DNA from: Pseudomonas bijieensis
GTDB taxonomy: Bacteria; Pseudomonadota; Gammaproteobacteria; Pseudomonadales; Pseudomonadaceae
Length of the DNA: 64,000 bases
Assembly: GCF_013347965.1 (NCBI RefSeq)
Contig: NZ_CP048810.1
Coordinates: 5,517,501-5,581,500, forward strand
Reading direction: 5' to 3'
The position numbers were made by a program, and so were the translations under genes. The notes under the pieces were generated by a model that saw only the letters and a list, made by a program, of their open reading frames with translations, ran no database searches and was not told the origin of the DNA. This document shows positions 1 through 8,973 of the stretch, piece after piece; position 1 is the first letter of the stretch; every line of letters starts with the position of its first letter.

Positions 1-162
1 CGTTACCGCAGCAATGGATATGTACCCAATCCCATCCAAAAAAAGCCTATCTGAAATTTGTGCGAAACATCCCTGATCAGATGGGTGGTCTGTCAGACGC
101 ACCGAAGTTTCCGACATGTTTTTAAGGTTGTCCCTCGGAAGTGAGAGCTCTAGCCTCAGGGT

Positions 163-241
163 GTCGCTGCCAACTCAGCGACCGGGTTTGACCGTCCGAA
201 AAAAATCAAGGGGCAACAGGCCCGGACGTTTTGTCCTGGGC
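163..241 (+). promoter_or_regulatory. Structured 5' leader of the DUF6124 gene
   Basis: Two hairpins lie just upstream of the next gene. The first has a perfect 7-bp stem, GTCGCTG (163-169) with CAGCGAC (176-182), around a 6-base loop. The second pairs GCCCGGAC (220-227) with GTCCTGGGC (233-241) with one bulged T and a GTTTT loop. A clean AAAGGAG ribosome site follows at 254-260. No open reading frame covers this stretch, so it is probably an untranslated leader. From memory, similar leaders precede other DUF3077/DUF6124 genes in pseudomonads. A regulatory role is inference. Confidence 0.45.
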
Positions 242-265
242 TCCATTAGATAAAAGGAGCTTCCA

Positions 266-622
266 TTGAAAAACAATTCTGACATCCCTAAACCCGCCTC
301 CACCTTCCCCTACGGCGACTACGCCCCCGACAAGCTGAAAGAAGCCGCCGACCGTGCGATGGACCATTACCTCAAGCCCGACGGCAGCGAACCAGAACCC
401 CAACCCTCGACGCAGTTATTCACCGTATCGGACAACGTCGATACCGAAGCCCTGCTAGCCAACCTCAGCGAAACCCTGGCCTCGGCCAATGCGATGCTCA
501 GCGACCTTGCTTTCGATCTGGAAGGCTCGCGGCGGCACGTGTTGTTGGGAGTGGCGCAGATCATTGAATTAGGGACGTTGTTGGCGAACAAGGCTTTGGA
601 CCGGGTAGAGCTTCGGACCTGA
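266..622 (+). CDS. DUF6124 (DUF3077-type) family protein
   Basis: A 118-residue soluble protein without signal peptide or membrane segment. The central part (LFTVSDNVDTEALLANLSET...LASANAMLSDLAFDLEG) matches the short Pseudomonas-specific DUF3077/DUF6124 family: an FTV-x-VDTEALL start followed by helical segments ending in an ALDR-like tail. Function is unknown. The start is a TTG at 266, chosen because AAAGGAG sits at the right distance and no ATG is available in the conserved part. It stands alone, with a REPIN directly downstream. Confidence 0.8.
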   Translation: MKNNSDIPKPASTFPYGDYAPDKLKEAADRAMDHYLKPDGSEPEPQPSTQLFTVSDNVDTEALLANLSETLASANAMLSDLAFDLEGSRRHVLLGVAQIIELGTLLANKALDRVELRT

Positions 623-642
623 TGCAAGTAAGTGCCGGCCTC

Positions 643-735
643 ATCGCGAGCAGGCTCGCTCCCACAAGGGACGGGTGTCGACCACAAGTTCTGTGAGCAC
701 CACAAATCCACTGTGGGAGCGAGCCTGCTCGCGAT
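643..735. repeat. REPIN (two inverted REP elements)
   Basis: Inverted pair of the REP palindrome, ATCGCGAGCAGGCTCGCTC (from 643) and GAGCGAGCCTGCTCGCGAT (to 735), with about 45 bases between. It lies between the DUF6124 gene and the convergent ADP-ribosyltransferase gene. REPINs of this type are spread by RAYT transposases in Pseudomonas. Confidence 0.85.
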
Positions 736-844
736 AAATCGAAAGACGAATACAAAAATCCCGGCAGAGCACTGAACCTGTGGCGAGCAAGCCCCAAGTG
801 ACAACATCAGCCACCCTGCACGGCAGATGGCATGGGCTTGAAAA

Positions 845-1933
845 CTATTGATGGCGGTTCTCGAGGCGGCAAACCTCTTTTTCTATGCCGATGCATTCGA
901 CCGGTTCGCCCACGCCTTTCTCGAAACGACGGGCGTTCATCAGCAGGCCTCCTTTGATGCCACCGATGAACGCGAAGGCGCCTTCACGTCCGCCTGTGTT
1001 ACGTCCTGACAAGTCCACGGCCACGCTGTTGGGCCTGACTTCATATACCCAGCCGCCGTTTTGCGCTTGGGCGATGGCCCAGATCTTGGCATCGGTATAG
1101 TCGCGAAACGCGACAACGGCCGAGTTGGTAAAAACGGACGACTCTGGATCACTCGCCAATCTCAAGTTCGGTACCTGCGAATTCCAGGCCCGTAATCCTT
1201 GGGCAAGTGCATCCGCCCCTTGTACGGAGTTGATTATTGAAGAGCCGACTGCCCAGAGGGACTGCTTACTCGTTACCCAGGCCAGACCTTCCGGGGGCGT
1301 GATCCGGCTCCAATCGATGCTCACCGCCGCGACCTCCAATGGGCTTTCATGGCCCGTCGGTTCGCGGTAGTTCGGGTTCGGCTCACAATCGGCAAGGTTG
1401 TCTTTCTTGCATGCTTGCTTGATGAACTGGCGCTTGACGCCTCCCGGAAAGCTGATTTCCTGCTCACTGACAGGTCCTCCCGACACATCCTGATCGATAC
1501 CATGGGGGGCTTTGATCTCATACACCCACTCCTTGGCGAAACGTTGGGCGAGCCCCTGGTCGCGGGTTGTACTGCTGTAGACCGATTTACCTGCGCCAGC
1601 CCCGTGGCTCCACCAGTCATACATCCACTCGATGACGGGGGAGCCTACGGCTTTGGGTAAAATCCCGTCCTGGAAGGCCCCGAGTCCCTGATCCGTCGTG
1701 TCCCCTCGATAGAGCGTGTTCATGTCGGTACGCCAATGCAACGATGGCTTGGTATCGCGGATCGGCACACTCGAATCCGCGGTAACCTGAAGCCAGGCGG
1801 TATACCACGGCTCCTCTTTTCCATCGGCTCCCCACGCGTCTGCGCTCGGTTGCCACACACCCGCCAACACCACCACCGCGACAGCTGTCGCCCGTATGAA
1901 ATTGTTATTGGTTGTCATGATTTGATGTCTCAT
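845..1933 (-). CDS. Secreted ADP-ribosyltransferase-like protein, two-lobed
   Basis: A 362-residue protein with an N-terminal signal-like hydrophobic segment (about residues 14-33). Residues 70-185 carry the marks of cholera/pertussis-type NAD-arginine ADP-ribosyltransferases: YRGD with R76, a YSSTT motif at 119-123, an E-x-E (E157-Q-E159) and a C-x7-C pair (C175/C183). A second, degenerate copy appears to follow (about 255-353): WVYEV, then REGAFAFIGGIKG aligning with SEQEISFPGGVKR, and another C-x7-C near the end. It has lost the second glutamate. No B-subunit or immunity gene is adjacent. The start could also be the ATG five codons in (1918); neither has a strong ribosome site. Target unknown. 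Confidence 0.65.
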   Translation of the reverse strand: MRHQIMTTNNNFIRATAVAVVVLAGVWQPSADAWGADGKEEPWYTAWLQVTADSSVPIRDTKPSLHWRTDMNTLYRGDTTDQGLGAFQDGILPKAVGSPVIEWMYDWWSHGAGAGKSVYSSTTRDQGLAQRFAKEWVYEIKAPHGIDQDVSGGPVSEQEISFPGGVKRQFIKQACKKDNLADCEPNPNYREPTGHESPLEVAAVSIDWSRITPPEGLAWVTSKQSLWAVGSSIINSVQGADALAQGLRAWNSQVPNLRLASDPESSVFTNSAVVAFRDYTDAKIWAIAQAQNGGWVYEVRPNSVAVDLSGRNTGGREGAFAFIGGIKGGLLMNARRFEKGVGEPVECIGIEKEVCRLENRHQ

Positions 1934-2134
1934 CTGGAACGGTGAAGCCCTGTCGAATCACATACGTCATGACTGCCTATGCTTCGACGTGACACATCTC
2001 ACTTTGGATTCTGCGGGGGGCTGCTGGGCAGAGCCTCGACCTACCGCATCAGTTCTGAGAGTAGATCAAGGCTGGGGGAGGGATTGCGTTGCGGTGCCTG
2101 GACTTGTAACAAAAGGCTGATAGCCACCGACTTT

Positions 2135-2267
2135 TGTGGCGAGGGGATTTATCCCCGCTGGGCTGCGAAGCAGCCCTCAAGCCAGGTAATTCGGTGTGTC
2201 AGGCAGATTGAGTTGTTGGCTTAGGGGACTGCTGCGCAGTCCAGCGGGGATAAATCCCCTCGCCACA
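2135..2267. repeat. GTGGCGAGGGG-type long inverted repeat
   Basis: Two arms, TGTGGCGAGGGGATTTATCC and its complement ending CCCTCGCCACA, each followed inward by CCCGCTGGGCTGCG-like sequence and separated by a short variable core. The same element occurs at 10797, 25657, 31169 and 43115, and a GAGGGAGCTTGCTCCC variant elsewhere. It occupies the 357-base gap between the ART gene and the L,D-transpeptidase; nothing else is recognised there. Confidence 0.8.
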
Positions 2268-2290
2268 GGGAACTCATGTGTGGTCGAGTT

Positions 2291-2797
2291 CTACGGCCGG
2301 ATCTCGATCATCGTCCCATCCGGCACCAGGTTCCAGACTTCGCGCATGTCCACGTTGCGCATGGCGATGCAGCCGTCGGTCCAGTCCAGCGTATGGAACA
2401 ACTGTTCAGGGTTCTCTTCCGAATCCGGCGTGCCGTGGATCATGATCATGCCCCCCGGCTCCACGCCTTCGCGTCGGGCGCGGGCGGCGTCGCTGATGTT
2501 GGGGTAGGAAATGTGCATCGACAGGTAGAAACGGTCGCTGGTCTTGCGCCAGTCGATCCAGTAGAAACCCTCGGGGGTGCGCTTGTCGCCTTCGATCAGT
2601 TTGGGGCCTTTCTTGGCGCCCTTGCCCAGGGAAATACGATAGGTCTTGAGCGGCTTGCCGTCGTTGATCAATTGCAATTGATGGGCAGACTTGAGCACCA
2701 GCACTTTTTCGATGACTTTGCCGTTGTAGGTTCCCACGGCGGCGGCCTGGGACACAGCGGTGAACGACAAGCAGAACAGGACAAGCAACCAGCGCAT
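2291..2797 (-). CDS. L,D-transpeptidase (YkuD) family protein
   Basis: A 168-residue exported protein: signal peptide at residues 1-19 (cleavage after SQAAA-like sequence), then a YkuD catalytic domain. The active-site motif is visible as HGTPDS (H121) and DWTDGCIAMRN with catalytic C143. L,D-transpeptidases form 3-3 peptidoglycan cross-links or attach proteins to peptidoglycan in the periplasm. This short single-domain form resembles the ErfK/YafK-like murein L,D-transpeptidases. No LysM or peptidoglycan-binding domain is present. It is followed by the Nudix gene at 2844, whose promoter region it does not share. Confidence 0.88.
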   Translation of the reverse strand: MRWLLVLFCLSFTAVSQAAAVGTYNGKVIEKVLVLKSAHQLQLINDGKPLKTYRISLGKGAKKGPKLIEGDKRTPEGFYWIDWRKTSDRFYLSMHISYPNISDAARARREGVEPGGMIMIHGTPDSEENPEQLFHTLDWTDGCIAMRNVDMREVWNLVPDGTMIEIRP

Positions 2798-2843
2798 TGA
2801 AACGATATCCCTAGAGGTGTCGCGGCTATATTGATTGGTATTT

Positions 2844-3395
2844 TCAGGTGTTGGCAGGCTGGGCCAGCGGTGGGATCGATTCGGATCGCACCGGGTAATC
2901 CTCGGCCCGGCGGTCAGCGTAGAAATATTCCAGGGTACGGCCCACCGTGCGGAAAGCCAGCTCGTCCCAGGGAATATCCGCTTCTTCGAACAATTTCACT
3001 TCCAGGCTCTCGGGCCCGGCGGCGAAATCCTCATCCACCAGTTCGGCGCGGAAGAATACATGTACCTGGCTGATATGCGGTACGTCAATCAGCGTATAGA
3101 TGCTCAAGTTTCGCACCCGGGCGCAGGCCTCTTCGGCGGTTTCGCGCACGGCGGCCTGTTCGATGGTTTCTCCGTTTTCCATGAAGCCTGCCGGTAGCGT
3201 CCAATAACCGCGCCGCGGCTCGATGGCGCGCCGGCACAACAGGACTTTACTGCCCCAGGTCGGTACGCAGCCGGCCACTATATTGGGGTTCTGGTAATGG
3301 ATGGTATGGCAGGTGTCGCAAACGAAGCGCAGGCGCGAGTCGCCTTCGGGTATGCGCTGGGTCACCGGGTTACCGCACTGGCTGCAGAATTTCAT
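2844..3395 (-). CDS. Zinc-ribbon Nudix hydrolase
   Basis: 183 residues from an ATG at 3395 with AGGAA upstream; the reading frame stays open far upstream but would overlap the divergent gene, so the longer form is rejected. Four cysteines (C4, C7, C26, C29) form an N-terminal zinc ribbon, followed by a Nudix domain with box GFMENGETIEQAAVRETAEE; the usual box glycine near its end is Cys (EEAC). Nudix enzymes cleave nucleoside diphosphate-X compounds. The zinc-ribbon arrangement recalls NudC-type NADH pyrophosphatases but the protein is shorter. Substrate unknown. Divergent from the CoA pyrophosphatase gene. Confidence 0.85.
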   Translation of the reverse strand: MKFCSQCGNPVTQRIPEGDSRLRFVCDTCHTIHYQNPNIVAGCVPTWGSKVLLCRRAIEPRRGYWTLPAGFMENGETIEQAAVRETAEEACARVRNLSIYTLIDVPHISQVHVFFRAELVDEDFAAGPESLEVKLFEEADIPWDELAFRTVGRTLEYFYADRRAEDYPVRSESIPPLAQPANT

Positions 3396-3540
3396 GCTTG
3401 GGTTCCTGAATGCTGCGCCTATCTTGGCGTGCGTGGGCCGGTGCGGCAAGTTGTCGTTTCGCGACACGACGCGGTGCGGGGCTTGGGCCGCTTGAATGAT
3501 TGGTGCATGATGCAAGGTAGCGAATAAATCGAGAAGTCTC

Positions 3541-4140
3541 ATGCTGGACGAGCTACTGCATCGAGTAAGCAACCATACCCCGCAAGACCTGCAGGCCGAC
3601 CGACGTTTCCCTGAAGCCGCGGTGCTGGTGCCGATCACCCGCAGCGATGAACCGGAGTTGGTCCTGACCCTGCGCGCCAGCGGGCTCTCGACCCATGGCG
3701 GCGAGGTGGCCTTTCCTGGCGGGCGCCGCGACCCGGAAGACCCCGACCTGATCTTCACCGCCCTGCGCGAGGCCGAGGAAGAAATCGGCCTGCCTCCTGG
3801 CCTGGTGGAAGTGATCGGCCCCCTCAGCCCGTTGATTTCGCTGCATGGCATCAAGGTCACGCCCTATGTCGGGGTGATTCCGGACTACGTCGAATACCAG
3901 GCCAACGATGCCGAGATCGCCGCGGTGTTCAGCGTGCCGCTGGAGTTTTTTCGCAAGGACCCGCGCGAACACACGCATCGTATCGATTACCAGGGCCGCA
4001 GTTGGTACGTACCCAGCTATCGTTTTGGCGAATACAAGATCTGGGGCCTGACAGCGATCATGATCGTCGAACTGGTCAACCTGCTGTACGACGCCGATAT
4101 CGACCTGCACACGCCACCCAAAAGCTACATCAATACCTGA
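3541..4140 (+). CDS. CoA pyrophosphatase (Nudix, NudL-like)
   Basis: 199 residues. The N-terminal signature [20 protein letters not shown] is the UPF0035 motif of coenzyme A pyrophosphatases, continuing into a full Nudix box ([10 protein letters not shown]...REAEEEIGL). These enzymes split CoA and its derivatives into 3',5'-ADP and phosphopantetheine. First of three tightly spaced co-directional genes with the gamma-carbonic anhydrase (16-base gap) and the DUF1289 gene. Confidence 0.88.
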   Translation: MLDELLHRVSNHTPQDLQADRRFPEAAVLVPITRSDEPELVLTLRASGLSTHGGEVAFPGGRRDPEDPDLIFTALREAEEEIGLPPGLVEVIGPLSPLISLHGIKVTPYVGVIPDYVEYQANDAEIAAVFSVPLEFFRKDPREHTHRIDYQGRSWYVPSYRFGEYKIWGLTAIMIVELVNLLYDADIDLHTPPKSYINT

Positions 4141-4156
4141 TGACCCGAGGATCCTC

Positions 4157-4681
4157 ATGAAATACCGCCTGGGCGATGCCCGTGTCGAAACCCACCCACA
4201 GAGCTGGGTCGCGCCCAACGCCACGCTGGTGGGCAAGGTTCGCCTCGAAGAGGGCGCCAATGTCTGGTTCAACGCCGTCCTGCGCGGCGACAACGAACTG
4301 ATCCTGATCGGCAAGCACAGCAACGTGCAGGACGGCACGGTGATGCACACCGACATGGGCTATCCGCTGACCATCGGCACCGGCGTGACCATCGGCCACA
4401 ACGCCATGCTCCATGGCTGTACGGTGGGCGACTACAGCCTTATCGGCATCAACGCGGTGATTCTCAACGGCGCGAAGATCGGCAAGAACTGCATCATTGG
4501 CGCCAACTCGCTGATTGGTGAGGGCAAGGAGATCCCCGACGGCTCGCTGGTGATGGGCTCGCCTGGCAAGGTCGTGCGGGAATTGACCGAGGCCCAGAAG
4601 AAAATGCTCGAAGCCAGCGCGGCTCACTACGTCCACAACGCGCAGCGCTACGCCCGCGACCTCGCCGAGCAAGAACAATGA
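4157..4681 (+). CDS. Gamma-carbonic anhydrase family protein
   Basis: 174 residues of left-handed beta-helix hexapeptide repeats ([35 protein letters not shown] and others). It contains the RGD-N and the metal-binding histidines in VMHTD and [10 protein letters not shown] typical of the YrdA/PaaY/CaiE group. Such proteins form trimers with zinc or iron at the interfaces; many have unproven carbonic anhydrase activity. The C-terminal helix ([20 protein letters not shown]) is also usual. The gene overlaps the next by four bases (ATGA), implying translational coupling. Confidence 0.9.
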   Translation: MKYRLGDARVETHPQSWVAPNATLVGKVRLEEGANVWFNAVLRGDNELILIGKHSNVQDGTVMHTDMGYPLTIGTGVTIGHNAMLHGCTVGDYSLIGINAVILNGAKIGKNCIIGANSLIGEGKEIPDGSLVMGSPGKVVRELTEAQKKMLEASAAHYVHNAQRYARDLAEQEQ

Positions 4682-4887
4682 CCCCGTCCGAACGCCCGGT
4701 TCGCTCGCCCTGTGTGAACGTCTGCGCGCTGGACGATGACGACGTCTGCACCGGTTGCCAGCGCACCGTGGCGGAAATCACCCGATGGAGCCGGATGGAT
4801 AACGAGGAACGGCGCAGTGTCTTGGCGTTGTGTCATGAGCGGGCCAAGAGCAGTGGGCTGGTGTGGATGTTGCCGGCCAGGCGCTGA
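4678..4887 (+). CDS. DUF1289 domain-containing small protein
   Basis: 69 residues with the DUF1289 pattern [18 protein letters not shown]...[17 protein letters not shown]: four cysteines spaced as a likely metal or Fe-S site. Family function is not established. Starts inside the stop of the carbonic anhydrase gene (ATGA), so the two are translationally coupled. Confidence 0.88.
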   Translation: MTPSERPVRSPCVNVCALDDDDVCTGCQRTVAEITRWSRMDNEERRSVLALCHERAKSSGLVWMLPARR

Positions 4888-4930
4888 TGCCGGATATGCA
4901 ACACAACCCCCTTGTGGCAGAGGATTGATC

Positions 4931-4960
4931 TGTGGCGAGGGGATAAATCCCCTCGCCACA
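4931..4960. repeat. Compact GTGGCGAGGGG palindrome
   Basis: A 30-base near-perfect palindrome, TGTGGCGAGGGGAT joined to AAATCCCCTCGCCACA with almost no loop. It represents the two arms of the longer repeat family fused after loss of the core. It lies between convergent genes (ends 4887 and 4980) and could act as a bidirectional transcription stop, though there is no T-run. Confidence 0.6.
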
Positions 4961-4979
4961 AGAGCATATTCACCAGGCT

Positions 4980-5624
4980 TCAATGTGTTCGCCCCAACCA
5001 CCGATCCACCCCCACCACCGCCAACGCAATCCCGACAAACCCCGCCAAGATCCCCCCGGCATTGATGAACACCTGTGGATAACCCAGGTTCGCCACATCA
5101 ATGAAAGGGTAGGGGTAGGCCGCCAACAGATCCCCGCGCAGCAGGACATAGGCGAAATACACCAAGGGATAGATCATCCACAGCCCGATGTGGCCCAGGC
5201 GCAAGGTGCCTTTGGGCACATACAGCCACCAATAGACGATGTACAGCAGCGGCATCACGTCGTGCAGCAACTCGTCGGCCACGAACTGCCAGCCTTCGGG
5301 CTGCCATAGATGCCGCAACAGCAGGTTATAGGCCAGGCTGACCAGGGCGATGCTCACGGCGATACCACTACGCACGCTGGGCCACAGAAACCAGCGACGG
5401 GCTGGGGATTGGCGCGGGTTCAGTTCCCAGGTCAATACCACTGCCACCAAGGTGTTGGTCAGCACCGTGAAAAAACTGAAGAAGTTCACCAACCCGCCCA
5501 GCAGGCTCGCGTCCAGCTCCCATCGGCCGAGCAGGATCAGGTACAACTGGATGCTCAAACCCGTCCAGCCGAGCACTGCCGCCACCGCCACGAGCCGCGC
5601 GGGACGACGCAGATCGATATCCAC
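4980..5624 (-). CDS. Pr6Pr family integral membrane protein
   Basis: 214 residues with six hydrophobic segments (roughly residues 9-31, 40-65, 85-105, 120-140, 150-165, 185-207). The pattern FFSFFTVLTNTLVAVVL, then LLHDVMPLLYIVYW and MIYPLVYFAYVLLRG, matches the Pr6Pr / FAR-17a-AIG1-like membrane proteins. Biochemical role in bacteria is unknown. Downstream of and three bases from the VF530 gene, so probably co-transcribed. Confidence 0.8.
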   Translation of the reverse strand: MDIDLRRPARLVAVAAVLGWTGLSIQLYLILLGRWELDASLLGGLVNFFSFFTVLTNTLVAVVLTWELNPRQSPARRWFLWPSVRSGIAVSIALVSLAYNLLLRHLWQPEGWQFVADELLHDVMPLLYIVYWWLYVPKGTLRLGHIGLWMIYPLVYFAYVLLRGDLLAAYPYPFIDVANLGYPQVFINAGGILAGFVGIALAVVGVDRWLGRTH

Positions 5625-5627
5625 GGT

Positions 5628-5858
5628 TCAGACCGGCCGCTTGGTACGCATCAACTTGATGTACAGGCGCTCGACCTTCTCCCGCGCCCACGGCGTCTTG
5701 CGCAGGAAGGTCAGGCTCGACTTGATGCTCGGGTCGCTCTTGAAACAGCGGATGTCGATGCGTTCAGCCAAGCCCGACCATTCGTAATGCTGCACGAGGG
5801 CGTTGAGGATCTGCTCCAGCGTCACGCCGTGCAGCGGGTTGTTGTTGGGTTCGGTCAT
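5628..5858 (-). CDS. VF530 (DUF2132) family protein
   Basis: 76 residues from ATG 5858, which has GAAGG upstream; an ATG five codons earlier (5873) has none. The sequence [20 protein letters not shown] and [26 protein letters not shown] is the complete VF530/DUF2132 domain, a small helical fold described as having a DNA-binding-like structure. Function not established. Confidence 0.85.
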   Translation of the reverse strand: MTEPNNNPLHGVTLEQILNALVQHYEWSGLAERIDIRCFKSDPSIKSSLTFLRKTPWAREKVERLYIKLMRTKRPV

Positions 5859-6360
5859 GGAAGGCCTTCGCATGCAAAAGATGTAAAGCCGCGCACCTTA
5901 GCCGAGGTGCCCTTGTGGTGGAAGCATAGCCTTCAACATGGCCGCCAGAGCCCGACGCGCACTGTTACCGAATCCGAGATGATTCATGTCAACAAAAGCC
6001 CTTTCTCTATCGAGAACAGGACATTATCCTTGCGCCGCCTGCTGAAACGCTTCTGCGCCGTTAGGTGAAGCCTCTGCGTCCAGCTCCTGCTGGAAGATCA
6101 AAGATTTTTTTATACCTGATGTCCAGGCTCTGAAAGACAGCGCTGTCTTTACCGACGAGACCTGTGGGGGCGAGCCTGCTCGCGATTGCGATTTCACATC
6201 CAGCCACGATGTCGACTGCCAGACCGCAATCGCGAGCAGGCTCGCTCCCACAGGGATTTGCAATAACCGAATACCTTTGACTGAACCATGCCCCCTCAAG
6301 ATCGTCATCTACAGTGACTACTTGCGCGGGACTCCTTAAAACGTCACGGAGAATCACACT
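5859..6360. other. Intergenic region with REPIN at 6162-6253
   Basis: About 500 bases between the divergent VF530 gene and gcd. It contains one REPIN: CTGTGGGGGCGAGCCTGCTC (from 6162) and its inverted partner ending GCTCCCACAG (6253). The rest should hold both promoters, but no convincing -35/-10 or operator was identified. Confidence 0.7.
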
Positions 6361-8777
6361 ATGAGCACTGAGGGTGCTTTGAGTCGAAGCCGTCTGCTAC
6401 CGAGCCTGCTCGGCATTCTGCTTCTATTGATGGGCCTGGCCCTGTTGGCCGGGGGGGAGTCAAGCTGAGCACGCTTGGCGGCTCGTGGTATTACCTGCTG
6501 GCCGGTATCGGCCTGGCGCTGACCGGCGTACTGCTGATCATGGCCCGTCGCGCGGCCCTGGGCCTGTACGCGCTGGTATTGTTCGCCAGCACCGTGTGGG
6601 CGTTGTGGGAAGTGGGCCTGGATTGGTGGCAACTGGTGCCGCGCCTGGCGCTGTTGTTCGCCCTGGGCATCGTCATGTTGCTGCCATGGTTCCGTCGCCC
6701 GCTGTTGAGCGCTGATGCCCCGGCCACGGGAACCCGCGCATTGGGCGCCGCCGTGGTCATCGCCGGTATCGCCGCACTGGCCAGCCAGTTCACCAACCCG
6801 GGCGAGATCAAGGGCCAACTGGACCGCGACAGCGTGCCGGGCATGACCAACACCGCCCCGGCCATGCCCGATGGCGACTGGAACTCCTACGGCCGTAGCG
6901 CCCATGGCGACCGTTATTCGCCGCTGGCGCAGATCACCCCCGAGAACGTCAGCAAACTGGTGCCGGCCTGGACCTATCGCACCGGCGACCTGCCGGGGCC
7001 GAACGACCCGGGCGAGACCACCGCGGAAAACACCCCGCTGAAGGTCAACGGCATGCTCTACGTGTGCACGCCCCACAGCCAGGTGATTGCCCTGGAGCCG
7101 GAAACCGGCAAGGAAATCTGGCGTTTCGATCCGAAGCTTTCCACCCAAAAAGCGGAAAACTTCAAGGGCTGGGCCCATATGACCTGCCGTGGCGTGACCT
7201 ATCACGATGACGCGGTGTACGCCTCGGCCGAACAGAGCCCCACCGGCACCGCCAGCGCCACGCCGGCCAGCACCTCGTGCCCGCGGCGGATCTTCCTGCC
7301 GACCGCCGACACCCGTCTGATCGCCCTGAACGCCGACACCGGCAAGATGTGCGAAGACTTCGGCGACAAAGGCCAGGTCGACCTGACCGCCAACATCGGC
7401 GGCTTCACGGCCGGCGGTTACTACTCCACCTCGCCACCGGCGGTGACCCAGAACCTGGTAGTGATCGGCGGTCACGTCACCGATAACGTCTCCACCGACG
7501 AGCCAAGCGGTGTGATCCGCGCCTACGACGTCCACACCGGCAAGCTGGTGTGGAACTGGGACAGCGGCAACCCGGACGACACCACGCCGATTGCCGAGGG
7601 CAAGACCTACACCCGCAACTCGCCGAACATGTGGTCCATGTTCAGCGTCGATGAAAAACTCGGCATGCTCTACCTGCCGATGGGCAACCAGACCCCCGAC
7701 CAGTTCGGTGGTAACCGCACGCCGGAATCGGAAAAATATTCCGCCGGCCTGACCGCCCTGGATATCGCCACCGGCAAGGTGCGCTGGTACTTCCAGTTCA
7801 CCCACCACGACCTGTGGGACATGGACGTCGGCGGTCAACCGACCCTGCTGGACATGAAGACGGCCGATGGTGTGAAACCGGCTGTGTTGGCTTCCACCAA
7901 GCAAGGCAGCCTCTACGTGCTCGACCGCAGCAACGGCCAGCCGATCATCCCGATCAAGGAAATCCCGGTGCCGCAAGGCGCGGTGGAAGGCGACCACACT
8001 TCGCCGACCCAACCGATGTCCGACCTGAACTTCGTGCCGCCGGTCCTCAAGGAGCGGGACATGTGGGGCGTGACCCCGTTCGACCAGATGCTGTGCCGGA
8101 TCGACTTCAAGTCGCTGCGCTATGACGGCATGTTCACCCCACCGTCGCTGCAAGGCTCGATCGTCTACCCGGGCAACTTCGGCGTGTTCGACTGGGGCGG
8201 CATTTCGGTTGACCCAGTGCGGCAGATCGCCTTCGTCAACCCGAGCTACATGGCGTTCAAGTCGAAACTGGTACCGGCGGCCGAAGTGGCTGGCGGCCCG
8301 GGTCGCAAGAGCGAAACCGAAGGCGTACAGCCGAACAAGGGCGCACCGTATGGCGTGATCCTCGAAGCGTTGCTCTCGCCCATGGGCCTGCCTTGCCAGG
8401 CACCGGCCTGGGGTTATGTCGCGGCAGTGGACCTGACCAACAACAAGACCCTGTGGAAGCACAAGAACGGCACCGTGCGTGACAGCTCGCCGGTGCCGAT
8501 CCCGCTGAGCATGGGTGTACCGAGCCTGGGCGGCACCTTCACCACGGCCAGTGGCCTGGCGTTCCTCAGCGGCACCCTCGACCAGTACCTGCGTGCCTAT
8601 GACGTGAAAAACGGCAAGCAACTGTGGGAAGGGCGCCTGCCCGCTGGCGCCCAGACCACGCCGATGACCTACACCGGCAAGGACGGCAAGCAGTACGTGC
8701 TGGTCGTTGCGGGTGGTCATGGTTCCCTGGGTACCAAGCAGGGTGACTATGTGATTGCGTACAAGCTGCCGGATTAA
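6361..8777 (+). CDS. gcd: Membrane-bound PQQ glucose dehydrogenase, frameshifted at a G7 tract
   Basis: Periplasmic oxidation of glucose to gluconolactone, passing electrons to ubiquinone. The N-terminus (MSTEGALSRSRLLPSLLGIL, first membrane helix) is read from ATG 6361 but hits TGA at 6466. Adding one G to the seven Gs at 6451-6457 joins it to the long frame ending 8777, giving an 805-residue protein of normal length (junction LLAGGGVKLSTLGG). The rest holds four more membrane helices and the eight-bladed PQQ propeller (WNSYGRSAHGDRYSPL, LYVCTPHSQVIALEPETG, DWGGISVDPVRQIAFVN). As written, only an internal ATG at 6540 could give a product, lacking helices 1 and most of 2. Either sequencing error or a real or phase-variable mutation. 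Confidence 0.9.
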
Positions 8778-8795
8778 GCAAAACCGGCGCTCATG

Positions 8796-8833
8796 AAAAA
8801 GGCGACACCCTTGCGGGTGTCGCCTTTTTCTTT
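8796..8833 (+). terminator. Rho-independent terminator after gcd
   Basis: A-rich lead, then GGCGACACCC - TTGC - GGGTGTCGCC (perfect 10-bp stem) followed by TTTTTC. It lies 18 bases beyond the gcd stop. Confidence 0.92.
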
Positions 8834-8856
8834 AGCCCGATGTCACCCCAAGTTAA

Positions 8857-8947
8857 CTGTGGGAGCAAAGCTTGCTCGCGATGCTGGCGCCCTGGTCTTC
8901 AGGTGGACCGCGTTATCGTTCATCGCGGGCAAGCCTTGCTCCCACAG
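8857..8947. repeat. REPIN
   Basis: CTGTGGGAGCAAAGCTTGCTCGCGAT and its inverted partner ending CCTTGCTCCCACAG, between the gcd terminator and the end of purT. Confidence 0.82.
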
Positions 8948-8973
8948 ATCTCCATGAGGCAAGCAGATACTGC

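Noticed and set aside
643..735. CRISPR-like array made of repeated 23-25 base units
   Set aside because: Units are paired, inverted and dispersed through the window as REP/REPINs; no regular spacers and no cas genes.
2844..3860. Longer form of the zinc-ribbon Nudix protein
   Set aside because: The extra 155 codons overlap the divergent CoA pyrophosphatase gene and lack homology; ATG 3395 has a ribosome site and starts just before the zinc ribbon.
6354..8720. 788-codon antisense open frame across gcd
   Set aside because: High-GC shadow of gcd: rich in His, Arg, Gly, Ala without domains, no ribosome site; the opposite strand encodes a clear enzyme.
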